Below are positions 16,736 through 26,416 of a stretch of DNA of 64,000 bases, one piece after another (position 1 is the first letter of the stretch; each line of letters begins with the position of its first letter). The position numbers and the translations under genes were made by a program. The stretch spans positions 1 through 64,000 of the forward strand of contig NZ_FWFO01000006.1 of NCBI RefSeq assembly GCF_900172225.1. The letters are read 5' to 3'. The notes beneath the pieces were generated by a model. The model was not told where the DNA came from. It searched no databases and saw only the letters and a list, made by a program, of their open reading frames with translations. The DNA is from Falsiruegeria litorea R37. GTDB lineage: Bacteria; Pseudomonadota; Alphaproteobacteria; Rhodobacterales; Rhodobacteraceae.

Positions 16736-18246
16736 TCCCCATCCGCCACTCCGGCCTGGCGCGCCCTGGCGCGGCGGGCGCGGTAGCTGGGCAAAAGCAC
16801 CAGGATCAGGGCGATCACCAAAAGACCCAAGGTCATCGGGCGTTCCCAGATAAAACCAATCCCGTCATAGAGCTGCATGGACCGCGAGAAGTTGTCCTCG
16901 AGCATGCCGCCAAGGATGAATCCGATCAGCAAAGGTGCAAGCGGGTAGTCGGCGAACTTCAAAGCAGTGGCGCAGATCCCGAAGGCAACCAGAAGCAGCA
17001 ATTCAGTCGCGTTGTTCTGGCCGATGTAAGCCCCCATCAGGGTAAAGAACAAAATGAAGGGGATCAGATAGTTGCGAGGAACGGACAGCACCTTGGCGAT
17101 ATAGGGGATCAACGGCAGGTTCAGGATCAGCAGGATCAGATTACCGATGAACATCGACATGATCACAGCCCAGAAGATCTGCGGCTCATCAATCATCAGG
17201 CGCGGGCCCGGCGTGACGTTCAGCGCCAGCAGCGCACCCAAGAGAATTGCAGTGGTACCAGAACCGGGAATACCCAATGTCAGCAAGGGCACAAACGATC
17301 CGGTGCAGGCTGCGTTGTTTGCCGTTTCAGGCGCTGCAAGACCCTTGATCGAACCTTTGCCGAACTCATCCTGTTCTTCCTTGGTGGCGATATTGCGTTC
17401 GACCGCATAGCCCAGAAAGCTGGCAATCGTTGCACCCGCACCAGGCAGAACTCCGATAAAGAAACCCTGTAGCGATTGGCGACCAATGACTGGCGCGATT
17501 GCTTTGGCCTCGGATCTGCTGATGCGCAGGTCCTTGATCTCTCCACTATTGTCACCGGAAAGATTCTTGGGCTTGAGCACAAGGAAAAGCGCTTCGGGCA
17601 GGGCGAACATCGCCATGGCCAGCGTGATGAACCCAAAGCCAGATTGCAGGTCCATGATCCCCATTGTGAAACGGGGCATGTTGAACAGGGCACCTTCACC
17701 TACGGTTGCCATGATCAAACCCAGCAGGGTCATCAGCAGGGCCTTGGCCACTTGCCCCGTCCCGGCAAAGGCGGCAATTGCTGATAGGCCAACGACCATG
17801 AGTGCAAAATATTCGGCCGAATGGAACAACAACGCAACCGAAGACAACGCTGGCGCAAACACCATCAACAGCAACGCGCCTATGAAGCCGCCCGAAAAGC
17901 TGGCAATTGCGGCAATCGTCAACGCTTTGCCGGCCTTGCCCTGTCGGGCCATCGGGTAGCCATCAAAGCTGCTGGCAACGGTTCCTGCGACCCCCGGCGC
18001 GTTCAACAGGATCGATGAGGTTGAGCCGCCAAAGATCGCGCCGTAATAGACCCCGGCAAGCAGGATCAGCGCGGCAGATGGATCACCAAGTGAGATCGCA
18101 ACCGGGATCATGATGGCGATGATCGACATCGGCCCAAGCCCCGGCAACATGCCGATGAATGTCCCAATCAGACAACCGCCGATGACCATCAGCAGGTTCT
18201 GAAGCGAAAAGGCCGTTTGGAGGCCAATAAGCAGTCCTTCGAGCAT
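16732..18246 (-). CDS. tctA: Tripartite tricarboxylate transporter, large membrane subunit TctA
   Basis: A 504-residue, highly hydrophobic protein with about a dozen membrane segments and the family hallmarks GTFIGMLPGLGPMS (near residue 33), YGAIFGGSTSSILLN and GVLPGAGATIASFLGY. TctA is the large inner-membrane component of TTT transporters, which import carboxylates with a periplasmic binding protein, driven by the ion gradient. The start at 18246 has GGAGG in the end of tctB, one base before whose stop it begins, so tctB and tctA are translationally linked. Nearby regulators suggest a carboxylated substrate, not necessarily citrate. Confidence 0.95.
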   Translation of the reverse strand: MLEGLLIGLQTAFSLQNLLMVIGGCLIGTFIGMLPGLGPMSIIAIMIPVAISLGDPSAALILLAGVYYGAIFGGSTSSILLNAPGVAGTVASSFDGYPMARQGKAGKALTIAAIASFSGGFIGALLLMVFAPALSSVALLFHSAEYFALMVVGLSAIAAFAGTGQVAKALLMTLLGLIMATVGEGALFNMPRFTMGIMDLQSGFGFITLAMAMFALPEALFLVLKPKNLSGDNSGEIKDLRISRSEAKAIAPVIGRQSLQGFFIGVLPGAGATIASFLGYAVERNIATKEEQDEFGKGSIKGLAAPETANNAACTGSFVPLLTLGIPGSGTTAILLGALLALNVTPGPRLMIDEPQIFWAVIMSMFIGNLILLILNLPLIPYIAKVLSVPRNYLIPFILFFTLMGAYIGQNNATELLLLVAFGICATALKFADYPLAPLLIGFILGGMLEDNFSRSMQLYDGIGFIWERPMTLGLLVIALILVLLPSYRARRARARQAGVADGD

Positions 18247-18247
18247 A

Positions 18248-18730
18248 TCAGCCTCCAACAAATCCGGGCAAGGGTCGCATGTAGATCCCAAGCACTTGCT
18301 GCACGAGATACCAGACAAACACGGTCGCAATGACGGCTATGGGCACCATGATGTGCCATTTGCGTTCGCCTAGGATAAATGACCCAAGGATCAGGAACCC
18401 CGAAGTTGAAAATAGAAATCCGGCAGGACGCAGCAGCAGCGCATAGACGATCATGAGTCCAAGCAAGAACAGCGCTTGCCCAAGGTGGTAATCCGCTAGC
18501 CGCCGGTAATCGATGTCACCGATTTTCTGCTCGCTCTTTTCCAGGCCAAGCAGGATGATCAACGACATGGCGATGCCAAGAACGGACAGAACCTTGGGGA
18601 AGGTGCTCGGCCAGATCGGATTGCGTCGCATGAACGGTGCAAGCTGCGCATCCATCGTGAACCAGGCGGCATAGCCATAAGCCATGCAGATCCCAAGCAG
18701 TATCAATGCAATCCAGCGATCCAAGGCCAT
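18248..18730 (-). CDS. tctB: Tripartite tricarboxylate transporter, small membrane subunit TctB
   Basis: A 160-residue protein with four predicted membrane segments (around residues 7-25, 45-62, 85-105 and 125-150), the size and layout of TctB, the small membrane partner of TctA. Sequence conservation in this family is low, so the call rests partly on position between tctC and tctA. A stem-loop at 18752-18777 precedes it and may lower its expression relative to the binding protein. Confidence 0.88.
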   Translation of the reverse strand: MALDRWIALILLGICMAYGYAAWFTMDAQLAPFMRRNPIWPSTFPKVLSVLGIAMSLIILLGLEKSEQKIGDIDYRRLADYHLGQALFLLGLMIVYALLLRPAGFLFSTSGFLILGSFILGERKWHIMVPIAVIATVFVWYLVQQVLGIYMRPLPGFVGG

Positions 18731-18751
18731 TGCACCCTCCTAGTTTGAAAA

Positions 18752-18777
18752 CGGTCGGGCAACATGGCACCCGACCG
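18752..18777 (-). terminator. Stem-loop between tctC and tctB (attenuator candidate)
   Basis: Eight-base arms CGGTCGGG and CCCGACCG enclose a 10-base loop. On the minus strand it is followed by a TTTT run. Lying between tctC and tctBA it is likely a partial terminator or 3'-end stabiliser that yields more binding protein than membrane subunits. Confidence 0.65.
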
Positions 18778-18786
18778 CGTGAGGTC

Positions 18787-19773
18787 TCAGAGAAAACCGA
18801 GCTTCTTCATCAGATCGCCGATGGCCTTTTCCTGTGCCTCAAGGAAGGTCAGGAAATCATCGCCCGAGTTGTGAATATCGACCCAACCGTTGCGGTCACG
18901 GACTGTGGCCCATTCTTCGGTCTCATACATCTTGGCAATCACGTCCTGGTACATGGCCAGCTTGTCATCCGGCAGACCTGGCGCACCAAAGAACCCGCGC
19001 CAGTTAACGAATGTCGTGTCGATGCCCTGTTCCTTCATCGTCATGGCGTCAGGAGCCGCCGCGACACGTTCGTCCGAGGTCACACCGATGATTTTGACCT
19101 CGCCCGCATTCGCCAGATCAACAGCCTCGGAGAAGCCCGTCGACAAAGCGGCGATCTCGCCCGACAGCAGCGCCGCCATGGCCTTGCCGCCGGCGTCATA
19201 AGGAATGTATTTGACGCCAAGCGCATCCTTGCCGGCCGCTTCCATCACCATGGCTGCAACCAGATGGTCCATGCCCCCCGGAACAGAGCCGCCACCGATG
19301 GCCGTACCCGACGGATCGGCATCAAAAGCTGCCATCAGATCACTCATTGAATTGATCGGGCTGTCCTTGCCCACGACCAGAGCAGCATAGTCACCGATGG
19401 TGCCCGAAACCAGCGTCAGATCACGGAAGTTGTGCGGGAACACGCCGGTCAGCGAACGGATCACGATGGGGGTCGAGTTGACCATCAACGTACCGTGATT
19501 GCTGTCGGCGTTTTCAATCAAGAAGCCAATGGCCTTGCCGCCGCCACCGCCGGACATGTTTTCATAGCTCGCTGTTCCGACCAGACCCGAACCGGTCAGC
19601 GCCTCGCCGGTGCCGCGCGCGGTGCCGTCCCAACCACCGCCGGCACCACCGGGGATCAGAAAGTGGATCGCGTCCACAACGGGTTCCGCGCTGGAGGCCA
19701 CAGGCGCACCAACGCTTAACGCGGCCGCAGCCGCAATCATCAGGGCGCGACGGCCCAGGTTCATCGTCTTCAT
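18787..19773 (-). CDS. tctC: Tripartite tricarboxylate transporter substrate-binding protein TctC
   Basis: A 328-residue periplasmic binding protein. It has a signal peptide with basic residues (MKTMNLGRRALM) and a hydrophobic stretch, then the Bug/TctC features HFLIPGGAGGGWDGTAR near residue 37 and the GGSVPGGMDHL stretch. The ATG at 19773 has GGGAGGAA upstream, and the open frame before it lies in the divergent promoter. It is the first gene of tctCBA, facing the tctD-like response regulator, which is the classic arrangement for induction of TTT transporters by their ligand. Confidence 0.93.
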   Translation of the reverse strand: MKTMNLGRRALMIAAAAALSVGAPVASSAEPVVDAIHFLIPGGAGGGWDGTARGTGEALTGSGLVGTASYENMSGGGGGKAIGFLIENADSNHGTLMVNSTPIVIRSLTGVFPHNFRDLTLVSGTIGDYAALVVGKDSPINSMSDLMAAFDADPSGTAIGGGSVPGGMDHLVAAMVMEAAGKDALGVKYIPYDAGGKAMAALLSGEIAALSTGFSEAVDLANAGEVKIIGVTSDERVAAAPDAMTMKEQGIDTTFVNWRGFFGAPGLPDDKLAMYQDVIAKMYETEEWATVRDRNGWVDIHNSGDDFLTFLEAQEKAIGDLMKKLGFL

Positions 19774-19888
19774 GAGGTTCCTCCCCGGTTGACAGCGGCC
19801 CCTCTTGCCGCCCTTTTGAAAAGGAAAGCCCATGAAACTGACACAGACCTGACATCGGGCCTGACAAAGGCAAAGAAAGGCAAAACGG

Positions 19889-20554
19889 ATGCGGTTCCTG
19901 CTGGTCGAAGACAACGAGCAATTGGCGCGTGCCATCCTCGACCGACTGTCGATCGAGGGGCATGTGGTCGACCATGCACCGTGCCTGGAGGATGCGACCG
20001 CATTCAAGGGCACCACTGCTTATGATCTGATTTTGTTGGATATTATGCTGCCAGATGGGGACGGTCGAACCTTTCTGGAACAGCACCGGCGCAAAGCGGA
20101 CGCAACGCCGGTGATTGTGCTTACAGCGCGGTCCGAAGTATCGGATCGGGTTGGTGTGCTGGACCTGGGCGCAGACGACTACATCACCAAACCCTTCGAC
20201 TTTTCCGAGCTTCAGGCGCGCTGTCGTGCGGTGCTCAGACGCCGTGGAGGGGCGGCGAGGAATCAACTCACGCTCGGCGATGTCCTGTTTGATTCGCTGG
20301 CCGGGACCCTGTCGATTGGCGGCAAAACCATCCATCTGCGGAACCGCGAATTGCGGTTGTTCGAGGTTTTTGCAGGCGCGCCCGAGCAGATTTTTTCGAA
20401 ACCCAAGCTGGTCGATCGGCTGTTCTCGTATGACGATGATGTCAGCGAAAACGCGATTGAGGTCTACGTGGGACGCCTACGGCGCCACCTCTCCGGTACT
20501 CGCGCGCAGATCGTGACCGTGCGTGGGCTTGGCTATCGGCTTTCCATCTCATGA
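19889..20554 (+). CDS. tctD: OmpR-family response regulator, TctD-like
   Basis: A 221-residue regulator with a receiver domain (phospho-acceptor D51 in LLDIMLPDGDG, K101 in TKPFD) and a C-terminal winged-helix DNA-binding domain ending EVYVGRLRRHL and VRGLGYRL. It is divergent from tctC and overlaps the histidine kinase gene by four bases (ATGA), so it very likely controls the tctCBA transporter. AAAGG precedes the ATG at 19889. Confidence 0.92.
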   Translation: MRFLLVEDNEQLARAILDRLSIEGHVVDHAPCLEDATAFKGTTAYDLILLDIMLPDGDGRTFLEQHRRKADATPVIVLTARSEVSDRVGVLDLGADDYITKPFDFSELQARCRAVLRRRGGAARNQLTLGDVLFDSLAGTLSIGGKTIHLRNRELRLFEVFAGAPEQIFSKPKLVDRLFSYDDDVSENAIEVYVGRLRRHLSGTRAQIVTVRGLGYRLSIS

Positions 20555-21936
20555 CGGCGACGATCAACAAACGCGGCTCGATCCTGCGTCAGTTGATTGC
20601 TCTGCTTCTGGCGGGCGCGGCGGTTCTGGCCGTGATCCTGTTTTTTGTGGTTCAGGGGTTTGCCAGGCAATTGGCCGAAGAGAGCCAGGACAACATCCTG
20701 AATGCCTCGGTCACTGCCATTCTGGACACTGCCGCCGTGCAACAGGGGGAACTGACGCTCGACCTGCCCTATTCCGCGTTTTCGATGCTGGGCAACCTGA
20801 GCGATGATCGGGTGTTCTATGCTGTCTATTCGGATCAAACGTTCCTGACCGGGTATGCGGATCTACCACAGATCGGAACACCGGCCCCCGAACGACCGCT
20901 GTTTGAAACCGTGGCTTACCAAGGCGAAGACATCCGCATCATCAGCGCCGCGCGGCGTCTGGTGTCCGAAGGTCGGTTGGTGACGTTGACTGCTTCGGTC
21001 GCGCAAACTCGGAATGGGCAAATAACCACGCTCAACCGGATTTCGCAAAATGCGGCTGCCTTGGGGATGGGGTTCTTTCTGCTGACCGCTTTGATGGCCT
21101 ATCTCGCTGCGCGATCGGCGATTGGGCCACTGCAACGGCTTGCCGCTTCCGTCTCGCGCAGAGGACCTCAGGACTTGCGCCCGGTGGCGGCCCCGGTGCC
21201 CGCCGAAATGGTGCCACTGGTCGGCGCGCTCAACAATTTCATGGACCGCCTCAAGACATCGCTGTCGCGATCCGAGGATTTCATTGCCGAAGCCGCGCAT
21301 CGGATCAGAACGCCGCTGGCGACCGTGCGCACCCACGCGGAAAACACGCTCCACCGGGTTGAACGGGACGAAAACCGCGCCAGCCTGCGCGAAATGATCC
21401 GCGCCATCGACGACAGCAGCCGAGCGGCGGGTCAGCTGTTGGATCACGCGATGGTCACGTTTCGGACCGATCATCTGGAGGAAGAAGAGATCGACCTGTC
21501 CACCCTGGCGCAAGAGATGGTGCACCGCCTGGGCCCATTGGCCGATCTTCGGGACATCACGATGATCTGTGACGCGCCCGATCCGGTGTGGATCCAAGGC
21601 GATCCGATCCTGTTGCAAAATGCGCTGCGCAACCTGCTGGACAACGCGATCAAATATTCCCCCACCGAAGGAGAGATCGAAGTTCTGGTCGCGTCGACGG
21701 ACACCAAAGCCACCCTGACTGTGCGCGACAGCGGCAAAGGGTTCCCACCGGGTGACATTGCCGAGCTGACCAAACGCTTTGCCCGTGGCACCAATGTCGA
21801 GGGGATCGTCGGCTCGGGCCTTGGCCTGACAATCGTGGATGAAGTCACCCGCGCCCACGACGGCACCTTATCCATCACCAACACCCCCAAAGGAACCGGC
21901 GGATGCGTTACCTTATCCTTGCCCTTGCCCTCTTGA
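20551..21936 (+). CDS. tctE: Sensor histidine kinase, TctE-like
   Basis: A 461-residue membrane kinase with a transmembrane helix near residues 15-36, a periplasmic sensor region to about residue 167, a second helix near 168-187, a HAMP-like linker, the phospho-acceptor H250 in EAAHRIRTPLA and an ATPase domain (LRNLLDNAIKYS, DSGKGFP, GSGLGLTIV). It should phosphorylate the TctD-like regulator. Its 3' end overlaps the next gene, a periplasmic binding protein, by 34 bases, which suggests that protein works with the kinase. Confidence 0.92.
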   Translation: MTATINKRGSILRQLIALLLAGAAVLAVILFFVVQGFARQLAEESQDNILNASVTAILDTAAVQQGELTLDLPYSAFSMLGNLSDDRVFYAVYSDQTFLTGYADLPQIGTPAPERPLFETVAYQGEDIRIISAARRLVSEGRLVTLTASVAQTRNGQITTLNRISQNAAALGMGFFLLTALMAYLAARSAIGPLQRLAASVSRRGPQDLRPVAAPVPAEMVPLVGALNNFMDRLKTSLSRSEDFIAEAAHRIRTPLATVRTHAENTLHRVERDENRASLREMIRAIDDSSRAAGQLLDHAMVTFRTDHLEEEEIDLSTLAQEMVHRLGPLADLRDITMICDAPDPVWIQGDPILLQNALRNLLDNAIKYSPTEGEIEVLVASTDTKATLTVRDSGKGFPPGDIAELTKRFARGTNVEGIVGSGLGLTIVDEVTRAHDGTLSITNTPKGTGGCVTLSLPLPS

Positions 21937-22928
21937 TCGTACCGCTGAGTGCGGCGAGTTTCGAGGTCGAAGATCACGCCCGCTTTGGGCCCTCGGATGC
22001 GGCGCAGGTTGTGCGTGTGATTTCGACGGGCGACATCCCCGTTTTCTCACCAGCCATTGCCAAGTTTCTGGAACAAAATCCGGACGTAGCTGTGGATTAC
22101 ACTGTGGCCAGTTCAACCCAGCTTATGCTTGCCCTGACCGAGGACGGGGCGGATTTTGATGTGGCGATATCGTCGGCGATGGATTTGCAAACCAAACTGG
22201 CAAATGACGGGCGCACACGCAGGCATCAATCAGCTGCAACCGAAACCCTTCCCGCCTGGGCCAGATGGCGGGACAACCTGTTTGCCTTTACTCAGGAACC
22301 CGCGGCGATTGTCCTGTCCCGATCCGCCTTTGAAGGGTTGGAAATACCCCAAACACGACAGGATCTGATCGCAATCCTTCGCCAACACCCCGAACGGTTC
22401 CGGGGCAGGATCGGCACCTATGACCTGCGCGCCTCTGGCCTGGGGTATCTTTTTGCCACCCAAGACGCGCGCACATCTGAAACGTTCTGGCGCCTGACCG
22501 AGGTGATGGGGGGGCTCGACGCACGGCTCTATTGTTGTTCGTCCCAGATGATCGACGATGTCGCCACCGGAGAGCTCGCGGTGGCCTATAATGTTCTGGG
22601 CAGCTATGCCAAAGCACGCGAGGATCTGACCCGGTTTGAGGTGGTCCTGCCTGCAGATTTCACCACCGTTATGCTGCGCACCGCGCTTATCCCTGCTGCT
22701 TCAGAGCAACCAGAATTGGCGGGTCGGTTCATCGACCACCTGTTGGAGGTCGCCTGGTCCGAGACACCGCTGGAAAGCTATCCCTTCACCCCGATCAATC
22801 AGAACCGGGGCGAAGCTGACGCCAGCCTGCGCCGGATCCGCATGGGACCCGGCCTGCTGGTTTACTTGGACCGTTTCAAGAAACGCAGCTTTCTGAAGGA
22901 ATGGGAAAGCGCAATTTTGCAGCCCTGA
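21903..22928 (+). CDS. Periplasmic solute-binding protein, probable sensor partner of TctE-like kinase
   Basis: A 341-residue ABC-type (iron/sugar-like, class II) binding protein with a signal peptide in residues 1-18 (MRYLILALALLIVPLSAA). It binds an unknown ligand in the periplasm. No permease or ATPase gene follows: the next gene is convergent with zero spacing. The start lies 34 bases inside the kinase gene. Together these suggest that it is the periplasmic sensor of a three-component signal system, as known for HptA-HptSR, rather than a transporter part. No cleft residues could be assigned. Confidence 0.82.
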   Translation: MRYLILALALLIVPLSAASFEVEDHARFGPSDAAQVVRVISTGDIPVFSPAIAKFLEQNPDVAVDYTVASSTQLMLALTEDGADFDVAISSAMDLQTKLANDGRTRRHQSAATETLPAWARWRDNLFAFTQEPAAIVLSRSAFEGLEIPQTRQDLIAILRQHPERFRGRIGTYDLRASGLGYLFATQDARTSETFWRLTEVMGGLDARLYCCSSQMIDDVATGELAVAYNVLGSYAKAREDLTRFEVVLPADFTTVMLRTALIPAASEQPELAGRFIDHLLEVAWSETPLESYPFTPINQNRGEADASLRRIRMGPGLLVYLDRFKKRSFLKEWESAILQP

Positions 22929-24302
22929 TTAGTGGTGACGCCCGCCTTGACGTTCCAACTCTTTCTGGATCAGCAGCGGATCAACCTGTGACAGCGGCAG
23001 GTTCTGCTGCTTGATCGAGATCGCCGCCGCGATCCCCGCCGCCTGACCGGTCACGGCACAGCACGCCATGTTCCGAGTAGCTGCATGGCTATCTCGATCG
23101 CCGCCAGTGGCGCGACCCGCAACCAAAAGGTTTTCGATCTTTTTGGGCAGCAGATTGCGATAGGGGATCTGGAAATAGCGCCCCGTGGTGGGCAGGATCA
23201 GGATACCGTAACCGTCGATGAATTCAGGGAAAATCCCAACCGAATCCTCAAACCGGCCCTGCTCGCGCACATCCAGGCTGGTCATGTTGTACTGACAATC
23301 GACCTTGCGCGTGTCCCGTACACCCAAGGACATGCCGAAGTTGCGCAATCGGATGCCTTCGCAGCCGGGTGTGTAGCGGCGCAGTGCCTCGATCGCGAGC
23401 ATGGCCTGACGGCGGCCTTCGATCTCGTACTTGGTCAGGCTGTCGGGGTCCGTACCGTCACAATCATCCATGTGGATGAGGTTCATATAGGTCAGCTCGC
23501 CTGTGTCATGCACCGCGCCCCAGGTGCCGGCGATGGTGTTCAGATGCGGTGGGATCAACCCGTCCTTGATCGCCTGTTCAAACGGCTTTTTCAGGAAGGG
23601 CGAAAACATCTCGTCCTCTTTGCCTGAGGTCTCGATGTTCCATTCACCGCCGCCGCCCCAATCGGCGTAGGTTTGCGGATCAGACTTGATGCCATCCATG
23701 AACTTTTGCTTGTCGACACCCGCGACGTGGAACATGACCGAGGCCGCCATCATCTTTTCCAACGGCGTCTTATAGGTCGGTGCCCCGGCCCGTTCGATCA
23801 CATCCGCGTCGCCGGTTGCGTCGATCACCCGCTTGGCAAGGATCGCCTCGCGCCCGGCCTTGGATTCAGTGATGATGCCGACGATGGCATTGCCATCCAT
23901 GATCGGCGCCACGAACTGACGGTGCAGCATGGGGCGGATGTTGGGTTCATCCTGCACCATCTTGTCGGCCACCAGTTTGAACCCTTCGCTGTCGATCTCG
24001 TAGCTGAGCGACTGACTTTCGGGGACGGCGGCGCCCATCTCTTTGGCGCGTTCCTCAAACTCTCGGGCGATGCCGTTCGATTCCACGGTCTCTTCGTGAC
24101 GGTACCAATGCATCCCCTCGACACCCACAACCGTCAGGTTGCCACCGAAACAGCCAAAGCGTTCGACCAGGCAGACCTCGACCCCAGCACGCGCGGCAGC
24201 CAGGGCAGCAGGCAGCCCGCCGGGGCCGGACCCCACGACCAGAACATCGGTTTCGTGAATGACTTCGACCTCGCGGGCCGGTTCCGTGATTGTGTGTTTC
24301 AT
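22929..24302 (-). CDS. FAD-dependent oxidoreductase (FAD_oxidored family)
   Basis: A 457-residue flavoprotein with the N-terminal dinucleotide motif GSGPGG (residues 24-29), an ERFGCFGGN segment, ATGDADVIERAG mid-protein and the closing GRATGGDRDSHAATR and TGQAAGIAAA segments typical of the FAD_oxidored family (Pfam PF12831). Family members include oxidoreductases and dehydrogenases of poorly known substrate. The ATG at 24302 is preceded by GAGGG, and an in-frame TTG six codons earlier is not needed. It lies downstream of the hydrolase and LysR genes on the same strand with an 86-base gap and could be co-expressed. Confidence 0.85.
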   Translation of the reverse strand: MKHTITEPAREVEVIHETDVLVVGSGPGGLPAALAAARAGVEVCLVERFGCFGGNLTVVGVEGMHWYRHEETVESNGIAREFEERAKEMGAAVPESQSLSYEIDSEGFKLVADKMVQDEPNIRPMLHRQFVAPIMDGNAIVGIITESKAGREAILAKRVIDATGDADVIERAGAPTYKTPLEKMMAASVMFHVAGVDKQKFMDGIKSDPQTYADWGGGGEWNIETSGKEDEMFSPFLKKPFEQAIKDGLIPPHLNTIAGTWGAVHDTGELTYMNLIHMDDCDGTDPDSLTKYEIEGRRQAMLAIEALRRYTPGCEGIRLRNFGMSLGVRDTRKVDCQYNMTSLDVREQGRFEDSVGIFPEFIDGYGILILPTTGRYFQIPYRNLLPKKIENLLVAGRATGGDRDSHAATRNMACCAVTGQAAGIAAAISIKQQNLPLSQVDPLLIQKELERQGGRHH

Positions 24303-24388
24303 GCGACCCTCGCGCTGCAATTTCCAGCACCTTTCCCGAACAGTTTGGATTCAGCAAGCCGTCGGCGAACGGATTTGGTCGAAAAGCG

Positions 24389-25363
24389 TCAGACCCGAGT
24401 GGACAGACTGTTCAAGATCGCCCGGTCATAAAATGTTGGACCCCGAACCGTGTCAAAGAACCCGTTGTGGCCGCCAAGCGGGGACATCACGACGTCCATG
24501 TCTCTGCCTGCCATCGCTGCGATATCAGCGCCGTTCACCACCGGGTCGTCGAACGCGCCAAACAGGGTCAAACGCGCAGGGCAGCCGTCAAAGTCCTCAG
24601 GAATCAGACGATAGGCGCGAAAATAGTCGTCCAATGTCTCAAACTCGGTCCAGCCGCAGATGATGTCGTCCGACATGCCCAGAACGCTTTTTTGCTGAGC
24701 GATGTTCCCAGCTTGATACCGATCCGGGAAAGCCTTGGTCTTTTCGCGCAACCACCGCCGCAGCTTACGCGTGAAATACGCCCGCATAAGCGGGTGCGCG
24801 TCGATCATCGGACTCGAAGTAACAGGGTCGATCACCGGGCTGACGGCAAAGACATGGCGCATCTTGGGAATAGGTTGAGAACGCAATCGGCGCGCAACCC
24901 GCAGGGCAAAATTTCCCCCCAAGGAATAACCGATCAGCGACACTTCTTTATCGTCGGTCAAATCGGTCACTTGAGCGATGGCGTCGAACAGGTCTGCATC
25001 TTCGGCCGCGTGATGAAAGCCCGGGTTCAGCGTGACGGCATCACCGTGCTCTAACAAGTTCACCCGGCAAACGCTGAACCCTTGCCGAAACAGGAACTTT
25101 GCGGTCGACACGACATAGGCTGATTGCACCGATCCCAGCCACCCATGCAGGATAACAACCAGCCCGCGTGATTGCGGATGACGCGACAACAAACAGGATG
25201 TCCGCGCACCTGATCCGCCCGTTAACAGGTGGTATTGAGCCGCCTGTTCAATATCCGACGCACCGCGTTTGCGGAACTTGGCGCTGGCCAAGGCCGATTG
25301 CACCACGGGTGAGCGCAGCCAAACGGGCGGAACGAATCCTTGGTGGTCAGTGGTCTCGGTCAA
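24389..25363 (-). CDS. Alpha/beta hydrolase (YheT-like)
   Basis: A 324-residue cytoplasmic alpha/beta hydrolase of the YheT/COG0429 type. It has the oxyanion loop VILHGWLGS near residue 70, nucleophile S147 in GYSLGG, a VSPVIDP strand and the catalytic histidine in GGHNGFFDT. Members are esterases of uncertain substrate. It is followed on the same strand by the FAD oxidoreductase and preceded, 102 bases away, by the LysR gene. Confidence 0.88.
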   Translation of the reverse strand: MTETTDHQGFVPPVWLRSPVVQSALASAKFRKRGASDIEQAAQYHLLTGGSGARTSCLLSRHPQSRGLVVILHGWLGSVQSAYVVSTAKFLFRQGFSVCRVNLLEHGDAVTLNPGFHHAAEDADLFDAIAQVTDLTDDKEVSLIGYSLGGNFALRVARRLRSQPIPKMRHVFAVSPVIDPVTSSPMIDAHPLMRAYFTRKLRRWLREKTKAFPDRYQAGNIAQQKSVLGMSDDIICGWTEFETLDDYFRAYRLIPEDFDGCPARLTLFGAFDDPVVNGADIAAMAGRDMDVVMSPLGGHNGFFDTVRGPTFYDRAILNSLSTRV

Positions 25364-25465
25364 TTCAACCTCACTTCCGCGAGCGCTAGAAAAGCTGGCA
25401 TAACATTTGGTTTTGAAAACGGATCAAGACAAGCGCAATCAAACCTGCCTGCCGCGCCGTCACAT

Positions 25466-26416
25466 TCACAGACGATCCTTGGTTTCGCTGATGTAGGGGC
25501 TGAGGCTGTCCATGAAAGTGTCGACAAAGTCCAAGGACAACAGGGACCGACTGCCCGATGCGGGCTTCAGGATCGAAAGCCAATGGTGAATTTCCGGCTC
25601 GAACCGGCGGATTTCGATGTTGCTGTTGCGGTACTGCTCGGCGTCCAACGCGCTGACGATTGTAACCCCCTGCCCCTGGCCCACCATGATACAAGCGGTC
25701 GAAAACTGCCGCACTTCGACCCAGGTGTTCATTAGCACGCCATAATCGGCAAACGTGTTGGACAAGCGCGTGTAGAAGGGGCTGTCGCGGCGAGCATGGA
25801 TAAAGCGTTCGTCCTTCAGATCCAGGGGTGAAAGACAGTCCAATTCGGCCAACCGGTGCCCCTTGGGCAGAACACAGGCGGTCTTGATCGGGACATTGGT
25901 GTGCTCAACCGCAGGATGACCTGTGAATTCATCCGTGATCCCGCAATCGTATTGCTCGCCGATCATCCATTCCAGAATGCGTTCGGGTCGATCCGGTTCC
26001 AGCGTCAGGCTGACGCCCGGCCGCTCTTTGAGAAATTCGGCGAGTAGTTCGGGCAATAGTGTCGTCGCAAACCCCGGCAAACAAGCGATGCGCAGATGCC
26101 CTGCAGTGCGGTCCGTCAGGTCACGGTTCAGCTCTTCGAGGTGCTGCAGGCTGTCGAACACGCGCCCGACCTCAGATAGCAAATAGCGCGCCTCGCTAGT
26201 TGGAATCAGAACACCGCCCTCACGCCGAAACAAATCAATCGCCACGGTTTTGGAAAAGTCCGACAACAGCCGACTCGTGGCCGGTTGAGATATCCCCAAC
26301 GTTTTTGCGGCCCGTGTCACCGACCCAGTTTTGGCCACGGCTTGAAACGCCTCGAGTTGTCTGAGCTTGAATTTCAATGACTTACCGCCTGCAAGTTTGT
26401 TTCGGCTTTTCTGCAT
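25466..26416 (-). CDS. LysR-family transcriptional regulator, divergent from ugpB
   Basis: A 316-residue LysR regulator with an N-terminal helix-turn-helix (LRQLEAFQAVAKTGSVTRAA, then LGISQPATSRLL, near residues 17-52) and a C-terminal effector domain. Divergence from ugpB suggests it controls the ugp operon in place of, or with, the phosphate regulon. The start is uncertain: ATG at 26416 lies within a GCATA-N11-TATGC box and lacks a ribosome site, whereas TTG at 26377 (giving LKFKLRQ as N-terminus) is preceded by GGCGGTAAG. The open frame continues far upstream, antisense to ugpB, and that part is not coding. Confidence 0.88.
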   Translation of the reverse strand: MQKSRNKLAGGKSLKFKLRQLEAFQAVAKTGSVTRAAKTLGISQPATSRLLSDFSKTVAIDLFRREGGVLIPTSEARYLLSEVGRVFDSLQHLEELNRDLTDRTAGHLRIACLPGFATTLLPELLAEFLKERPGVSLTLEPDRPERILEWMIGEQYDCGITDEFTGHPAVEHTNVPIKTACVLPKGHRLAELDCLSPLDLKDERFIHARRDSPFYTRLSNTFADYGVLMNTWVEVRQFSTACIMVGQGQGVTIVSALDAEQYRNSNIEIRRFEPEIHHWLSILKPASGSRSLLSLDFVDTFMDSLSPYISETKDRL

